Below are positions 18,297 through 27,091 of a DNA stretch of 64,000 nucleotides, in pieces (the first letter of the stretch is position 1; the number at the start of each line of letters is the position of its first letter). A program made the translations under genes and the position numbers. Source of the DNA: Bacteroidota bacterium (GTDB taxonomy: Bacteria > Bacteroidota > Bacteroidia > Flavobacteriales_E > Vicingaceae); the NCBI GenBank assembly GCA_016183805.1, contig JACPDX010000013.1, positions 124,001 to 188,000 of the forward strand. Direction: 5' to 3'. Below the pieces are notes generated by a model. It had not been told where the DNA came from and did no database searches. It saw only the letters and a list, made by a program, of their open reading frames with translations.

Positions 18297-19763
18297 TTAA
18301 TTAATGATAATCTTTCCTTTATGAGTGGACATACTAGTTTTGATGGTATATACATAAACCCCTATTGACAATAATGAGTCAAAATAAATAGTTCCGGATA
18401 ATTGATTAAAAACTTCCTTTTTAACAATTTTACCGGTTATATCAAATAGGGTAAATTCAAACGATTCTTCTTGTGACCCTTCATTTGGAAGAGTTATTTT
18501 TACAAATGTCCTTGCCGGATTTGGGTATATCATATATTGGATAGTTGTATCAATAGGTGGAGAAATAATTTCGTCTAACAATTTTATAACCTCCCCAGAA
18601 GCATCTAATTTTATAAAATAAAAATCGAAATCAAGTCCATTTCTGCTGTTAGAAGAACCTAAAACAGCAATAGTACCATCGTTTAAAAATTTACCACAAT
18701 TTCCGTATTCAGAAAAATTACCTCCAAAATTATTTTCCCAAACCACTGTACCACTAGAGTCAGTCTTTAAGCAATAAATATTCGGAATTTCATCTAATGT
18801 AAAACTACTTGATGTTCCAGTCAGTAATAAATTTCCATCCACATCCATGTCTATATCATTTCCATATTCGTAACCAACTCCACCATAATTTTTTCTCCAA
18901 ATTTCATTACCAGCAGAATCTATCTTATTTAAAGTAAGGTCAAAACTGCCATTAGTATTATTTAGGCTTGACCCAACAAAATAAAAATAATTATTACCAT
19001 CAGTTACTATTCTTTTGCCAAAATCATGGTTAATGCCACCAAAATATTTTCTCCAAATTTCATTACCCATCTTATCTGTTTTGAGTAGTATAATTTTAGA
19101 AGCATCATTACTTATATATTCGGATACATGTGCAATTTTATCTGCAAAAGAGCTGGTGTTTACTAGAAGTAAAATGGAGGAATCGGAGCATTCTATAACA
19201 TCCATACCAATATCATTGTTATTTGTATCATAAAATTTTTCCCATTCTTTTACACCATCTTTATTGATTTTAATTAAAAAAGTAGCTCCTGAAACCCCTG
19301 CAGCTCGATTTAAGCCAGTAATCAAAAATCCTTTATCAAATGTTTCAATAGTATTAAAAATATAGTCATCATCATTACCACCGAAATAGGATGTCCATAA
19401 AATAGCACCTGCAGTATCGTATTTTGTTACAAACCCTCCTGTTCTCGTTCCTGGAGCATCCCAAGAATGACCGATTACAAGAAGGTTTTGATCGGATATA
19501 GAAATAATTTTTGTAGAAATATCATGATGTATTCCCCCCCACTCAACATGATACAAATGCTGATAGTCGGAACTTACTTTTACTAAGGTCACATCTTCGC
19601 TTCCTGATCCAAAACTCCTGACTGTTCCAGTTAAATAGAAACTATTATTGTTTTCACAAAAATAAATTCCATTATCATTTTTTTCACCACCAAAATATTG
19701 GGCACTTATTGTGCTAGATAACCAAAGTAAGGATATTAAAAAGATTAGCTTACGATAAATCAT
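18297..19763 (-). CDS. Secreted propeller-like repeat protein with T9SS type A sorting tail
   Basis: A signal peptide (about 1-21, LLWLSSTISAQ) is followed by about six repeats of roughly 50 residues built on W-x3-F/Y-G-G-x3-D and ending G-x-L-L-x-G, for example WRKNYGGVGYEYGND. This pattern is typical of beta-propeller cell-surface proteins. The last ~80 residues are a type A sorting domain: YPNPARTFVKI, then FDITGKIVKKE, then GVYVYTIKT near the end. The protein is therefore secreted by the type IX system and anchored or released. The ligand is unknown. It lies 4 bases from the repeat lipoprotein gene on the same strand and likely shares its transcript. Confidence 0.85.
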   Translation of the reverse strand: MIYRKLIFLISLLWLSSTISAQYFGGEKNDNGIYFCENNNSFYLTGTVRSFGSGSEDVTLVKVSSDYQHLYHVEWGGIHHDISTKIISISDQNLLVIGHSWDAPGTRTGGFVTKYDTAGAILWTSYFGGNDDDYIFNTIETFDKGFLITGLNRAAGVSGATFLIKINKDGVKEWEKFYDTNNNDIGMDVIECSDSSILLLVNTSSFADKIAHVSEYISNDASKIILLKTDKMGNEIWRKYFGGINHDFGKRIVTDGNNYFYFVGSSLNNTNGSFDLTLNKIDSAGNEIWRKNYGGVGYEYGNDIDMDVDGNLLLTGTSSSFTLDEIPNIYCLKTDSSGTVVWENNFGGNFSEYGNCGKFLNDGTIAVLGSSNSRNGLDFDFYFIKLDASGEVIKLLDEIISPPIDTTIQYMIYPNPARTFVKITLPNEGSQEESFEFTLFDITGKIVKKEVFNQLSGTIYFDSLLSIGVYVYTIKTSMSTHKGKIIIN

Positions 19764-19767
19764 TTCA

Positions 19768-20211
19768 TTATTTTAATGACTCTTTAAGGCGTTTATTGTA
19801 AATAAATTCTGCATCATTTAATAAAACGACATCAACAGGTGTTTGTGTCTTTTCGGCTTTTTTCTCTATTTCAGACATCCATGCAGCGTCAGCTTTTATC
19901 GCATTTTTTATTTCTTCTATTTGATATTCGGGTGTTTTTTTTATTTTTTCATTATATGTCCATTCTGCATCCATTTTTATCATTTCATCAATGCTAATAC
20001 CTCTTTTCTCAGCTTTTTCTTTTATTATTTCCATCCATTTCAGGTCAGCTTTTATCACTGCAATATAATCTTCAACTGTTTCCGGTTCTTTTTTTACCGT
20101 TTGTGTTTGATTTGTATTAGCGTTTTGATCTACTGATTGGTTCTCAGAATCTGAAGAACTACATGCGAAGATAAAACCTAAAGATGCAATTAAAATCCAA
20201 TTTTTTTTCAT
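19768..20211 (-). CDS. Lipoprotein with two ~40-residue repeat modules
   Basis: 147 residues: a lipoprotein signal with FIFAC at Cys17, an Asn/Gln/Thr-rich linker (about 18-45), then two copies of a helical repeat. The first centres on KADLKWMEIIKEKAEKRGIS followed by IDEMIKMDAEW, the second on KADAAWMSEIEKKAEK followed by VLLNDAEFIYN. The same module occurs in the frameshifted lipoprotein at 15048 and at the C-terminus of the GT-C-like protein at 15303. I do not recognise it as a named domain. It sits between the T9SS propeller gene and the CotH/beta-helix lipoprotein gene, all leftward, and is probably anchored in the outer membrane. Confidence 0.75.
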   Translation of the reverse strand: MKKNWILIASLGFIFACSSSDSENQSVDQNANTNQTQTVKKEPETVEDYIAVIKADLKWMEIIKEKAEKRGISIDEMIKMDAEWTYNEKIKKTPEYQIEEIKNAIKADAAWMSEIEKKAEKTQTPVDVVLLNDAEFIYNKRLKESLK

Positions 20212-20240
20212 GTGTATAATTTATTAGTTATTAAATATAA

Positions 20241-23204
20241 TTAATTAAGTAGTTTATTTTCAAAGGTAATAGATGATCCTGATTCAACAAAAGAAGTGGT
20301 ATCAATTTTATTTAAATAATAGTTTTTCACATCAATAGTCGCAGAACCATATTCGGGCTTTTTTTGAAAAAGAGAAAAACCCAATTTACAATTTTCTATC
20401 TTTATGTTGTTAATCTTCACTGAAGATCGGTCTTTCGATGCAATCCCAATGTTTGCGGTATTAATATTGGTGTTGTTAATTAAAACTGTTGAACCTTCTC
20501 CACACGAAATTCCTTTATCTCCTGCATTTTTAACATTGCAGTTATTTATTTCGATAAAACTACCGGAAAAATCCATTCCATCATTACCAGTATTCATAAA
20601 CTTTGTGTCAACAACTTTTCCTTTACAAAAATCAGCATCAAATCCATCTCCAAAAGTATTGGTTATTGAGCAATTATAGACCTCAAAATTAGATTGAATA
20701 ATATTTAATGCATCCTCACATTTATTATTGTTAATAATACAGTTCTTTAAAAGAACATTCGCCTCATAAAAGGTTACAGATCCAGTTAGTGTCCATCCAA
20801 AATAATCAAATGTATTTAACCCTTCAAATATAACATAATTTAACCGTGAAGGAGAAGATGGGTGTAACACGGTAAATCCTTTTCCAGTTCCATCGGTTGA
20901 TGTAATTTTTATAGGTGCTTCTTTTGTTCCATTCATATGAATAGGCGAGTAACTTAAAAATCCTATGCTATTATTTAAAACAAGTTCAACACCTGATTCA
21001 AAAGTTACTGTATATCCTTTTGGTATAACAATATTGGTTTTAACGATATGTTTTCCCTTAACAAAGGTTATTTGTTTGTCTTTTATTTTATAAAAAGGAG
21101 AGTTGTTTGTTAGTGTGCCTTCAAACAATTTAGAAGAAGAAATGTTTGTAGTTGGTCTTGGCCAAGAAATAATTTTTGAAGAATAAATGGTCTCCGAAGA
21201 ATCCTTCAATACTTTAAAATATAATTTGCTAGTTTTTACGGGGATAGTAACTTCTTTATCCGGTTGATTTTTAGAAAATGCTGGCAGTATTATTTCTGAA
21301 TTTATCCTGATTATACTGTCTTTATTTATTTTGGAGGCGTATCCTATAACTTTTATGGGCGAACAATGGAAATTATTTAAACTTAATAAAACAGACCCAT
21401 TCTCGTTTTGTTTCTGTAAATGGACATTTAAAGAAATGTTTTTAAATACGTTGTTTACCTCACAGTTGCTGTTTATCGACTCTGAAAGGTTATAATGTAT
21501 AGTATTGGCTTTCTGTTTATACGACTGAAGTTCTTTACGTATGATTTTTGTGGTATTTATTAAACTATTTTTATTATAGAAATAACCTTCAAAATCGGTT
21601 TGTAACAATTGACTTAGCGAATCTATTTTCGGAGTCAATTCTTTTAATGTTGTATTAATATATTTTTCGCTCGAATAAAGTGTTAAATAGTCAATATAAT
21701 AGCTTAAAAAATCAGGATTATCAAATAGATTGAGGTATAAATACCATTCTAAAGACTCTATTTTATGATTACCAGAAGTTTCATTTCCTCTTATTTTTGC
21801 TTCGTGCAAATCGAAACTTCCTAATCCGGTATAACAATCATAAACAATAGGTTCTAACCTAGATATTACAGGATTGTAGTAAAATCGTTGATTATGCCAA
21901 TTATTAGCATGGATAACATTAAAAATATCCATTAATGCATAATTTTTTGCCATTCGCTTAATATCAAGATAATTTTGAGAATCTTCTTCTCCTGTTTTGT
22001 ATTTATACATTAAATTTTGGGCAATTAAAAATTGATGTTTTAATTTCTCCGTCTTTAATGTTTTCTTTTCTTTAAAAGGGGAAATGGTTGAAGCATAGAA
22101 ATAAGGTCTAGCAGGATAAATATTATTTTTTTGATGATAAAGATTACATTCCCAAAAACCTTCTTCTGAAAATTTTAAGATAGGACCTTCCCTCCTGTTC
22201 TTAGACTCAAGTAATTGTTTCTCAAAATGTTCTTCCAGATTATAGACACCTAAATATACTCCATTAATAGAAACAGGAACATATTCCATTCTAGTAGTTA
22301 ATAAGTCCTCTTTCTTACATATTTCGTGAGCTACCCATTCATGTAAAAAATCTCTAATCAGGGGGGATTGAATAGAAAAAGATTTAAGCCCCATAAAAGC
22401 AGCATTTTCTTCCTTAATTTTTATTCTGTACGACCATTTATTACTCGTTAAATGGTCTGTCCAATCGCCTTTTAATCTAATGCCAATTTTATAGCTTTTG
22501 TCTTTATATTTTAGTACCCCATCAAACTCCTTTTTTGAATTATTGTCAAGTACTTTATTTTTAACAGCAAAATCTCTATATCTGGCTAATTCCTGATAAT
22601 CTTGTGAAGACAATTCGATTTTTATACCATTGTTATTTTTGTCTTTCTGAAAAGAGCTATTCTCAACATACCTAATTACCTCAAAATTATCAAAATAAAC
22701 AGGGTCTAATTTTTCACCACCATAATACACATAGATTTTAATACCACCTAATTTAGTGATGTCTTGTGGCAGTTTAATAGTCAAATTAATTTTTTCCCAT
22801 CCTGATTCATTATTTTTTGTATAACTAACTTTGTTTGCGTAATACAATTCATTATTTTTTGAAGAAATTACAATGGAACCATTTTTTCCAGAACTCTTTC
22901 TATAAACAGAGGCTTTGATAACTTCTCCCGGCTGAACATCATCAAATACAAGCCCCATCCCATAGAGATTGGATTGATTTAATTCACAAGAATAAGTACC
23001 ATCAAATGAATGTTTATCAGTTTGAATACCACCATCAAATAGAACATGGTTGGTCGTAAATTTTTTTTCTGCATTATCATAATCTTCTGCATCACAGAAT
23101 AAAATGGTAGTCCCATCAATTCCTTCCACAACTATATTCTCTTGACAAGAAAGAACACTAGTGATTACTAGAATCGAAAAGAAAGATTTAATCTTATTTA
23201 GCAT
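20241..23204 (-). CDS. CotH-kinase-like lipoprotein with C-terminal parallel beta-helix
   Basis: A 987-residue lipoprotein (lipobox LSCQ, Cys20) in three parts. Residues 25-185 look like a carbohydrate-binding-type beta sandwich. Residues about 195-560 resemble the CotH family, atypical protein kinases of spore coats: RLKGDWTDHL, KSFSIQSP, LHEWVAHEICKKED and VYNLEEHFEKQ, with VYDCYTGLGSFD as the probable metal/catalytic segment. After a linker, residues about 760-960 form a right-handed parallel beta-helix with repeated N-N-C and G-D-G-x-D turns. Transcription likely starts from the promoter inside the pdxA 3' end. Substrate unknown: kinase toward a surface protein, or glycan-related, are both open. 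Confidence 0.78.
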   Translation of the reverse strand: MLNKIKSFFSILVITSVLSCQENIVVEGIDGTTILFCDAEDYDNAEKKFTTNHVLFDGGIQTDKHSFDGTYSCELNQSNLYGMGLVFDDVQPGEVIKASVYRKSSGKNGSIVISSKNNELYYANKVSYTKNNESGWEKINLTIKLPQDITKLGGIKIYVYYGGEKLDPVYFDNFEVIRYVENSSFQKDKNNNGIKIELSSQDYQELARYRDFAVKNKVLDNNSKKEFDGVLKYKDKSYKIGIRLKGDWTDHLTSNKWSYRIKIKEENAAFMGLKSFSIQSPLIRDFLHEWVAHEICKKEDLLTTRMEYVPVSINGVYLGVYNLEEHFEKQLLESKNRREGPILKFSEEGFWECNLYHQKNNIYPARPYFYASTISPFKEKKTLKTEKLKHQFLIAQNLMYKYKTGEEDSQNYLDIKRMAKNYALMDIFNVIHANNWHNQRFYYNPVISRLEPIVYDCYTGLGSFDLHEAKIRGNETSGNHKIESLEWYLYLNLFDNPDFLSYYIDYLTLYSSEKYINTTLKELTPKIDSLSQLLQTDFEGYFYNKNSLINTTKIIRKELQSYKQKANTIHYNLSESINSNCEVNNVFKNISLNVHLQKQNENGSVLLSLNNFHCSPIKVIGYASKINKDSIIRINSEIILPAFSKNQPDKEVTIPVKTSKLYFKVLKDSSETIYSSKIISWPRPTTNISSSKLFEGTLTNNSPFYKIKDKQITFVKGKHIVKTNIVIPKGYTVTFESGVELVLNNSIGFLSYSPIHMNGTKEAPIKITSTDGTGKGFTVLHPSSPSRLNYVIFEGLNTFDYFGWTLTGSVTFYEANVLLKNCIINNNKCEDALNIIQSNFEVYNCSITNTFGDGFDADFCKGKVVDTKFMNTGNDGMDFSGSFIEINNCNVKNAGDKGISCGEGSTVLINNTNINTANIGIASKDRSSVKINNIKIENCKLGFSLFQKKPEYGSATIDVKNYYLNKIDTTSFVESGSSITFENKLLN

Positions 23205-23228
23205 AATAGTTTAATTTTAAAAAAGGTA

Positions 23229-23258
23229 CAAATTTATTTATTTTTTACTCACCTTCAA
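23229..23258 (-). promoter_or_regulatory. Promoter of the CotH-like lipoprotein gene
   Basis: On the minus strand TTG (23256-23258), a 19-base spacer and TAAATTTG (23229-23236) match the Bacteroidota -33/-7 consensus exactly. The -33 element is a leucine codon in the last codons of pdxA. The predicted leader is roughly 20 bases to the ATG at 23204. Confidence 0.6.
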
Positions 23259-24287
23259 CACATTCTCATTAATCTCAGCATCCATTTGGCGGTTTCTATA
23301 AATATCGATGGCTTGATAGATAGCTGAACGGAATGATTGTTCGTTAGCTATGTTTTTACCAGCAATATCGTAAGCCACTCCATGGTCGGGAGAAGTTCTA
23401 ATGATATTTAAACCAGCGGTAAAATTAACCCCTTCACCAAATGATAAGGTTTTAAAAGGGATTAAACCTTGGTCGTGATACATAGCGAGTATAGCATCGA
23501 ATTTTTTGTAATTGGCGGAGCCAAAAAAACCATCGGCAGGATAAGGACCAAAAACTTGTAAACCTATACTTTTTGCATTGTTTATGGCAGGAGTAATAAT
23601 TTCTTGTTCTTCTTTACCAATTAAACCGTTATCACCAGCGTGAGGGTTTAATCCTAAAACGGCTATTCGTGGACTGTTGATGGCAAAATCTTGAACCAGA
23701 CTTTTGTTTAAAATCTTTAGTTTTGAAAATATTTTGTCAACCGTTAAACTTTTTGAAATAGCCGAAACCGGAATATGGTTAGTAGCTATTCCAACTTTCA
23801 AATTTTCATTGTTTAACAACATCAACGATTCTCCTTCAAATTTCTCGGTTAAATATTCGGTGTGTCCGGAAAAATTAAATTGGTCGGATTGAATGTTGTC
23901 TTTATTTATTGGGGCTGTTACAATGGCATCAATTTTCCCATCAAACAAATCTTTGCAGGCTGCTTCTAACGATAAAAAAGAGTATTTTCCGGCAGCTACA
24001 GTAGATTTTCCGAGAGTTAATTCAACCTCTTCGCTCCAGCAGCTCACCATATTGGCTTTTTTAGGACTTGCTTCTTCTACTTTGGTAATTTTATTGAAAC
24101 TAAATTCTCCAGCATCAAGTGTTTTTCTATAATTGTTAGCCAATTTTGTAGAACCATAAACTATTGGTGTGCACAAATCCAAAATTTGCTGATCCATAAA
24201 CGTTTTTATGATTACTTCTAAACCTATTCCGTTGTAATCGCCAATGCTGATTCCAATTCTTATCTTATCGTTAGTTCTTTTCGTCAT
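23238..24287 (-). CDS. pdxA: 4-hydroxythreonine-4-phosphate dehydrogenase PdxA
   Basis: NAD-dependent oxidation of 4-phosphohydroxy-L-threonine in the DXP-dependent pyridoxal phosphate pathway; cytoplasmic dimer. Visible are IRIGISIGDYNGIGLEV at the N-terminus, VTAPINKDN, FSGHTEYL with the metal histidine, MYHDQGLIPFKTL with the second metal site, and IIRTSPDHGVAYDIAGKN near the C-terminus. The start at 24287 (MTKRTNDKIRIGIS) is chosen because the longer frame from 24329 runs into a word-repeat spacer (ATGACCATTGACCAATGGC). The 349-residue product is of normal length. A divergent copy of its 3' end lies at 17167-17214. Confidence 0.95.
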   Translation of the reverse strand: MTKRTNDKIRIGISIGDYNGIGLEVIIKTFMDQQILDLCTPIVYGSTKLANNYRKTLDAGEFSFNKITKVEEASPKKANMVSCWSEEVELTLGKSTVAAGKYSFLSLEAACKDLFDGKIDAIVTAPINKDNIQSDQFNFSGHTEYLTEKFEGESLMLLNNENLKVGIATNHIPVSAISKSLTVDKIFSKLKILNKSLVQDFAINSPRIAVLGLNPHAGDNGLIGKEEQEIITPAINNAKSIGLQVFGPYPADGFFGSANYKKFDAILAMYHDQGLIPFKTLSFGEGVNFTAGLNIIRTSPDHGVAYDIAGKNIANEQSFRSAIYQAIDIYRNRQMDAEINENVLKVSKK

Positions 24288-24361
24288 ATTTTTCTCGTTT
24301 TTGGTCATTAGCCATTGGTCAATGGTCATTTGTTGCTTCCAACTTCCAACTTCGGTCTCCT

Positions 24362-25768
24362 TTAGTAATTCTTAATAAAATCATAAAATAATCTTACTCC
24401 AACACCTGTTCCGCCTTGTGAAATATAATCTACCGATTTTTTAATAAAAGCAGGACCGGCAATGTCTAAATGAATGTAAGGATAATCGGTAAACTTTTCT
24501 AAAAATTTACCCGCCGTAATTGCTCCGCCCATACCATTACCTAAATTAGTCATATCGGCAATGCCCGATTTCAGCTGTTCGTTGTATTCTTCCCAAAACG
24601 GAAATTCCACAATACGTTCGTAAACATTGTTGCCACTTTCCTTTAATTTGTTCATTATTTTTTCATCGGCATTTCCCATGGCTACCACTCCATAATGACC
24701 AATTGCAGAAGCAGCGGCCCCAGTAAGTGTTGCAATATCAACAACCAATTCTGGTTTGTATTTTTGAGCATAACTTAAGGCATCTGCTAATAACATTCTT
24801 CCTTCAGCATCGGTATTCAACACTTCTACTGTTTTTTTGTTGTGCATAGTAATTACATCCCCCGGAGCATAAGCATTCCCACCAGGTCGGTTATCTGTGG
24901 CTGGTATTAAACCAATAACGTGGTAAGGCAACTTATTTTTTGCAACGGCATAAAAAGCACCAATAACAGCTGCAGCTCCACCCATGTCACATTTCATAGT
25001 GTCCATAGAGTTGGGTGTTGGTTTTAAGCTTAATCCACCAGTATCGTAAACCACACCTTTTCCAACCAAAATAATAGGTGTTGCGTTTTTTGCTTTAGTT
25101 GGTTTCCATTCTAAAATAGAGAAAGTAGGCTCATCAATACTGCCTTTATTTACCGCCAACAAACCGCCCATTTTTAAAGTTTCGATTTTAGATTTGCCCA
25201 AAACCTCTATTTTAAATCCGGCTTTTTTGGCTAGTTTTTTTGCTTCTTCGCCCAATTGTGTTGCATTTAGAAAAGAAACAGGTTCGTTTACCAAATCTTT
25301 AGCAAAATTGGTGGCTTCTGATAAGGTGACTATTTCCTCTAATTCCTTAGCGGAAACTTTAGCTGAAACGCTTATTTTTTTTAAGGTGTTTTCTTTTTTC
25401 TCGGTAAGGTATTTTAAAAATTGGTAATCAGACAACAATAATCCCTCAATAAAATCAATAGTTGTGGCAACCTGTGAGCTTACGGTGATTTCCGTAATTT
25501 TTAATTCGTTGGCTTTTTCAACCAATTTACTAGCCAGCTTGCGAGAGGTTTGTCTGGCTTTATAATCGTTTACTTTTGCAGTAAAAACAATAAAAATTAC
25601 TTGTGGTAACCGTTGAATTACTACCAACTTATTTTCGGCTGTATATTGTTCTTTTATATAGCTTAATTCCTCTTCTGTAAAAAAAGAAGTATCCAATTCT
25701 TTTACAGTGTTTACAACAAATACAATGTTGGTTTTGGGTGCAATTTTGGTAATTTTTTTAATTTCCAT
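24362..25768 (-). CDS. pepA: Leucyl aminopeptidase (M17 family)
   Basis: A two-metal hexameric aminopeptidase of the M17 family. The catalytic C-terminal domain carries VGKGVVYDTGGLSLKP (metal Lys/Asp), MKCDMGGAAAVIGAF and the signature NTDAEGRMLLADALSYA with the zinc-bridging Asp and Glu and the catalytic Arg. The N-terminal ~165 residues form the variable macro-like domain. Length 468 is within the usual range. It is transcribed from its own consensus promoter at 25802-25831, divergent from mqnC, and followed by pdxA 75 bases downstream. A general role in peptide turnover is likely. Confidence 0.94.
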   Translation of the reverse strand: MEIKKITKIAPKTNIVFVVNTVKELDTSFFTEEELSYIKEQYTAENKLVVIQRLPQVIFIVFTAKVNDYKARQTSRKLASKLVEKANELKITEITVSSQVATTIDFIEGLLLSDYQFLKYLTEKKENTLKKISVSAKVSAKELEEIVTLSEATNFAKDLVNEPVSFLNATQLGEEAKKLAKKAGFKIEVLGKSKIETLKMGGLLAVNKGSIDEPTFSILEWKPTKAKNATPIILVGKGVVYDTGGLSLKPTPNSMDTMKCDMGGAAAVIGAFYAVAKNKLPYHVIGLIPATDNRPGGNAYAPGDVITMHNKKTVEVLNTDAEGRMLLADALSYAQKYKPELVVDIATLTGAAASAIGHYGVVAMGNADEKIMNKLKESGNNVYERIVEFPFWEEYNEQLKSGIADMTNLGNGMGGAITAGKFLEKFTDYPYIHLDIAGPAFIKKSVDYISQGGTGVGVRLFYDFIKNY

Positions 25769-25801
25769 TCACGACAAATTTTATAGTAACTTTGAATTGT
25801 T

Positions 25802-25831
25802 CAAAAGTAGTAATAATTAAAGGTTTTACAA
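25802..25831 (-). promoter_or_regulatory. Consensus promoter of pepA
   Basis: Minus strand TTG (25829-25831), 19-base spacer, TACTTTTG (25802-25809): a complete Bacteroidota vegetative promoter with a leader of about 30 bases to the pepA ATG. On the plus strand the same 90-base gap holds TAACTTTG (25787-25794), a likely -7 for mqnC without a clear -33. Confidence 0.65.
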
Positions 25832-25858
25832 TTTTTGAATATGATAAAAACATAGCTT

Positions 25859-26986
25859 ATGCAAGTACAATCTTTATTAGAAAGAGCATTAAAATTTGAA
25901 TTTCTAACTGCAACCGAAGGAGAGTTTTTATTTAAAAATGCTTCTACCGCCGAGTTAATGTTTGTAGGAAATGAGCTTCGAAAAATTAAAAAACACAACT
26001 CCAACAAAGTAACCTGGATTATTGACCGAAATTTAAACACCACCAACGTATGCATTGCCAATTGTAAGTTTTGCAATTTTTATCGTATTCCCGGTCATTC
26101 CGATGCTTATATTACTTCCATGGAGCAATACAAAGTAAAAATTGAAGAAACCATAAAATATGGCGGGAATCAATTGTTGTTACAAGGTGGGCATCATCCC
26201 GAATTAGGTTTGAAATTTTATGTGGATACGTTTTCGGGGATTAAAAAAATGTTTCCCAACATTAAATTACATGCTTTAGGACCACCTGAAATAGCACACA
26301 TCAGTAAATTGGAGGCATTATCACATATTGAGATTTTAAAAGCGTTAAAAGAAGCTGGATTGGATTCGTTACCGGGTGCCGGAGCAGAAATTTTAAATGA
26401 TCGAGTACGACGATTGATTTCTAAAGGAAAATGTACGGGTAGAGAATGGTTGGATGTGATGCGAGCGGCTCATCAATTAAACCTAACCACTAGTGCAACC
26501 ATGATGTTTGGGCACATCGAAACCATATCGGAACGTTTTGAACATTTGGTTTGGTTAAGAGAAGTACAAGCAGAAAAGCCTATCGATGCAAAAGGATTTA
26601 TAGCTTTTATTCCATGGCCATTTATGGATGATGGAACGTTATTAAAACGAGTAAAGGGTATTTCGAACCATGTTACCGATGATGAATACATTCGTATGAT
26701 TGCCTTAAGTAGAATAATGTTGCCAAACATTGAAAATATTCAAGCTTCATGGTTAACTGTTGGGGAAAAAACAGCACAAATTTGTTTACATGCTGGAGCA
26801 AATGATTTTGGTTCAATTATGATTGAAGAAAATGTGGTTTCTGCTGCTGGTGCACCACATCGTTTTACAGCAGACGGTATTCAACAAGCTATTCATGAAG
26901 CAGGGTTTGAATCTCAATTACGTACACAGGAATATGAATATCGAGAACTTCCGAAAGACATGGAGCAACAAGTAATTAATTATTGA
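25859..26986 (+). CDS. mqnC: Cyclic dehypoxanthinyl futalosine synthase (radical SAM)
   Basis: A radical SAM enzyme of the futalosine route to menaquinone, converting dehypoxanthine futalosine to its cyclic form. The 4Fe-4S motif CIANCKFCNF has Cys65, Cys69 and Cys72 in C-x3-C-x2-C spacing. GGNQLLLQGGHHPELG and the SAM-site GAGAEIL follow, then TTSATMMFGHIE and the C-terminal NDFGSIMIEENVVSAAG, all typical of MqnC rather than MqnE. 375 residues is the normal length. The remaining mqn genes are not in this window. It implies that the organism makes menaquinone without the MenFDHCEB route. Confidence 0.93.
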   Translation: MQVQSLLERALKFEFLTATEGEFLFKNASTAELMFVGNELRKIKKHNSNKVTWIIDRNLNTTNVCIANCKFCNFYRIPGHSDAYITSMEQYKVKIEETIKYGGNQLLLQGGHHPELGLKFYVDTFSGIKKMFPNIKLHALGPPEIAHISKLEALSHIEILKALKEAGLDSLPGAGAEILNDRVRRLISKGKCTGREWLDVMRAAHQLNLTTSATMMFGHIETISERFEHLVWLREVQAEKPIDAKGFIAFIPWPFMDDGTLLKRVKGISNHVTDDEYIRMIALSRIMLPNIENIQASWLTVGEKTAQICLHAGANDFGSIMIEENVVSAAGAPHRFTADGIQQAIHEAGFESQLRTQEYEYRELPKDMEQQVINY

Positions 26987-27091
26987 ACAGAGTTTATAAG
27001 ATTAGTAGGTTAAAAAACAACCTATTAAAATTCTAAACTTATAACCTTCAAACCTACTTAAACAAAAAAAGGATAATTTTAGTCTTTGTAA
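26987..27091 (+). repeat. Quasi-palindromic spacer before the T9SS protein gene
   Basis: GTTTATAAGATTAGTAGGTT and its near complement AACCTATTAAAATTCTAAAC can pair around AAAAAAC, giving a long imperfect hairpin that may end mqnC transcription. TAGTCTTTG just before the ATG at 27092 is one base off the -7 consensus spacing. Confidence 0.45.
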
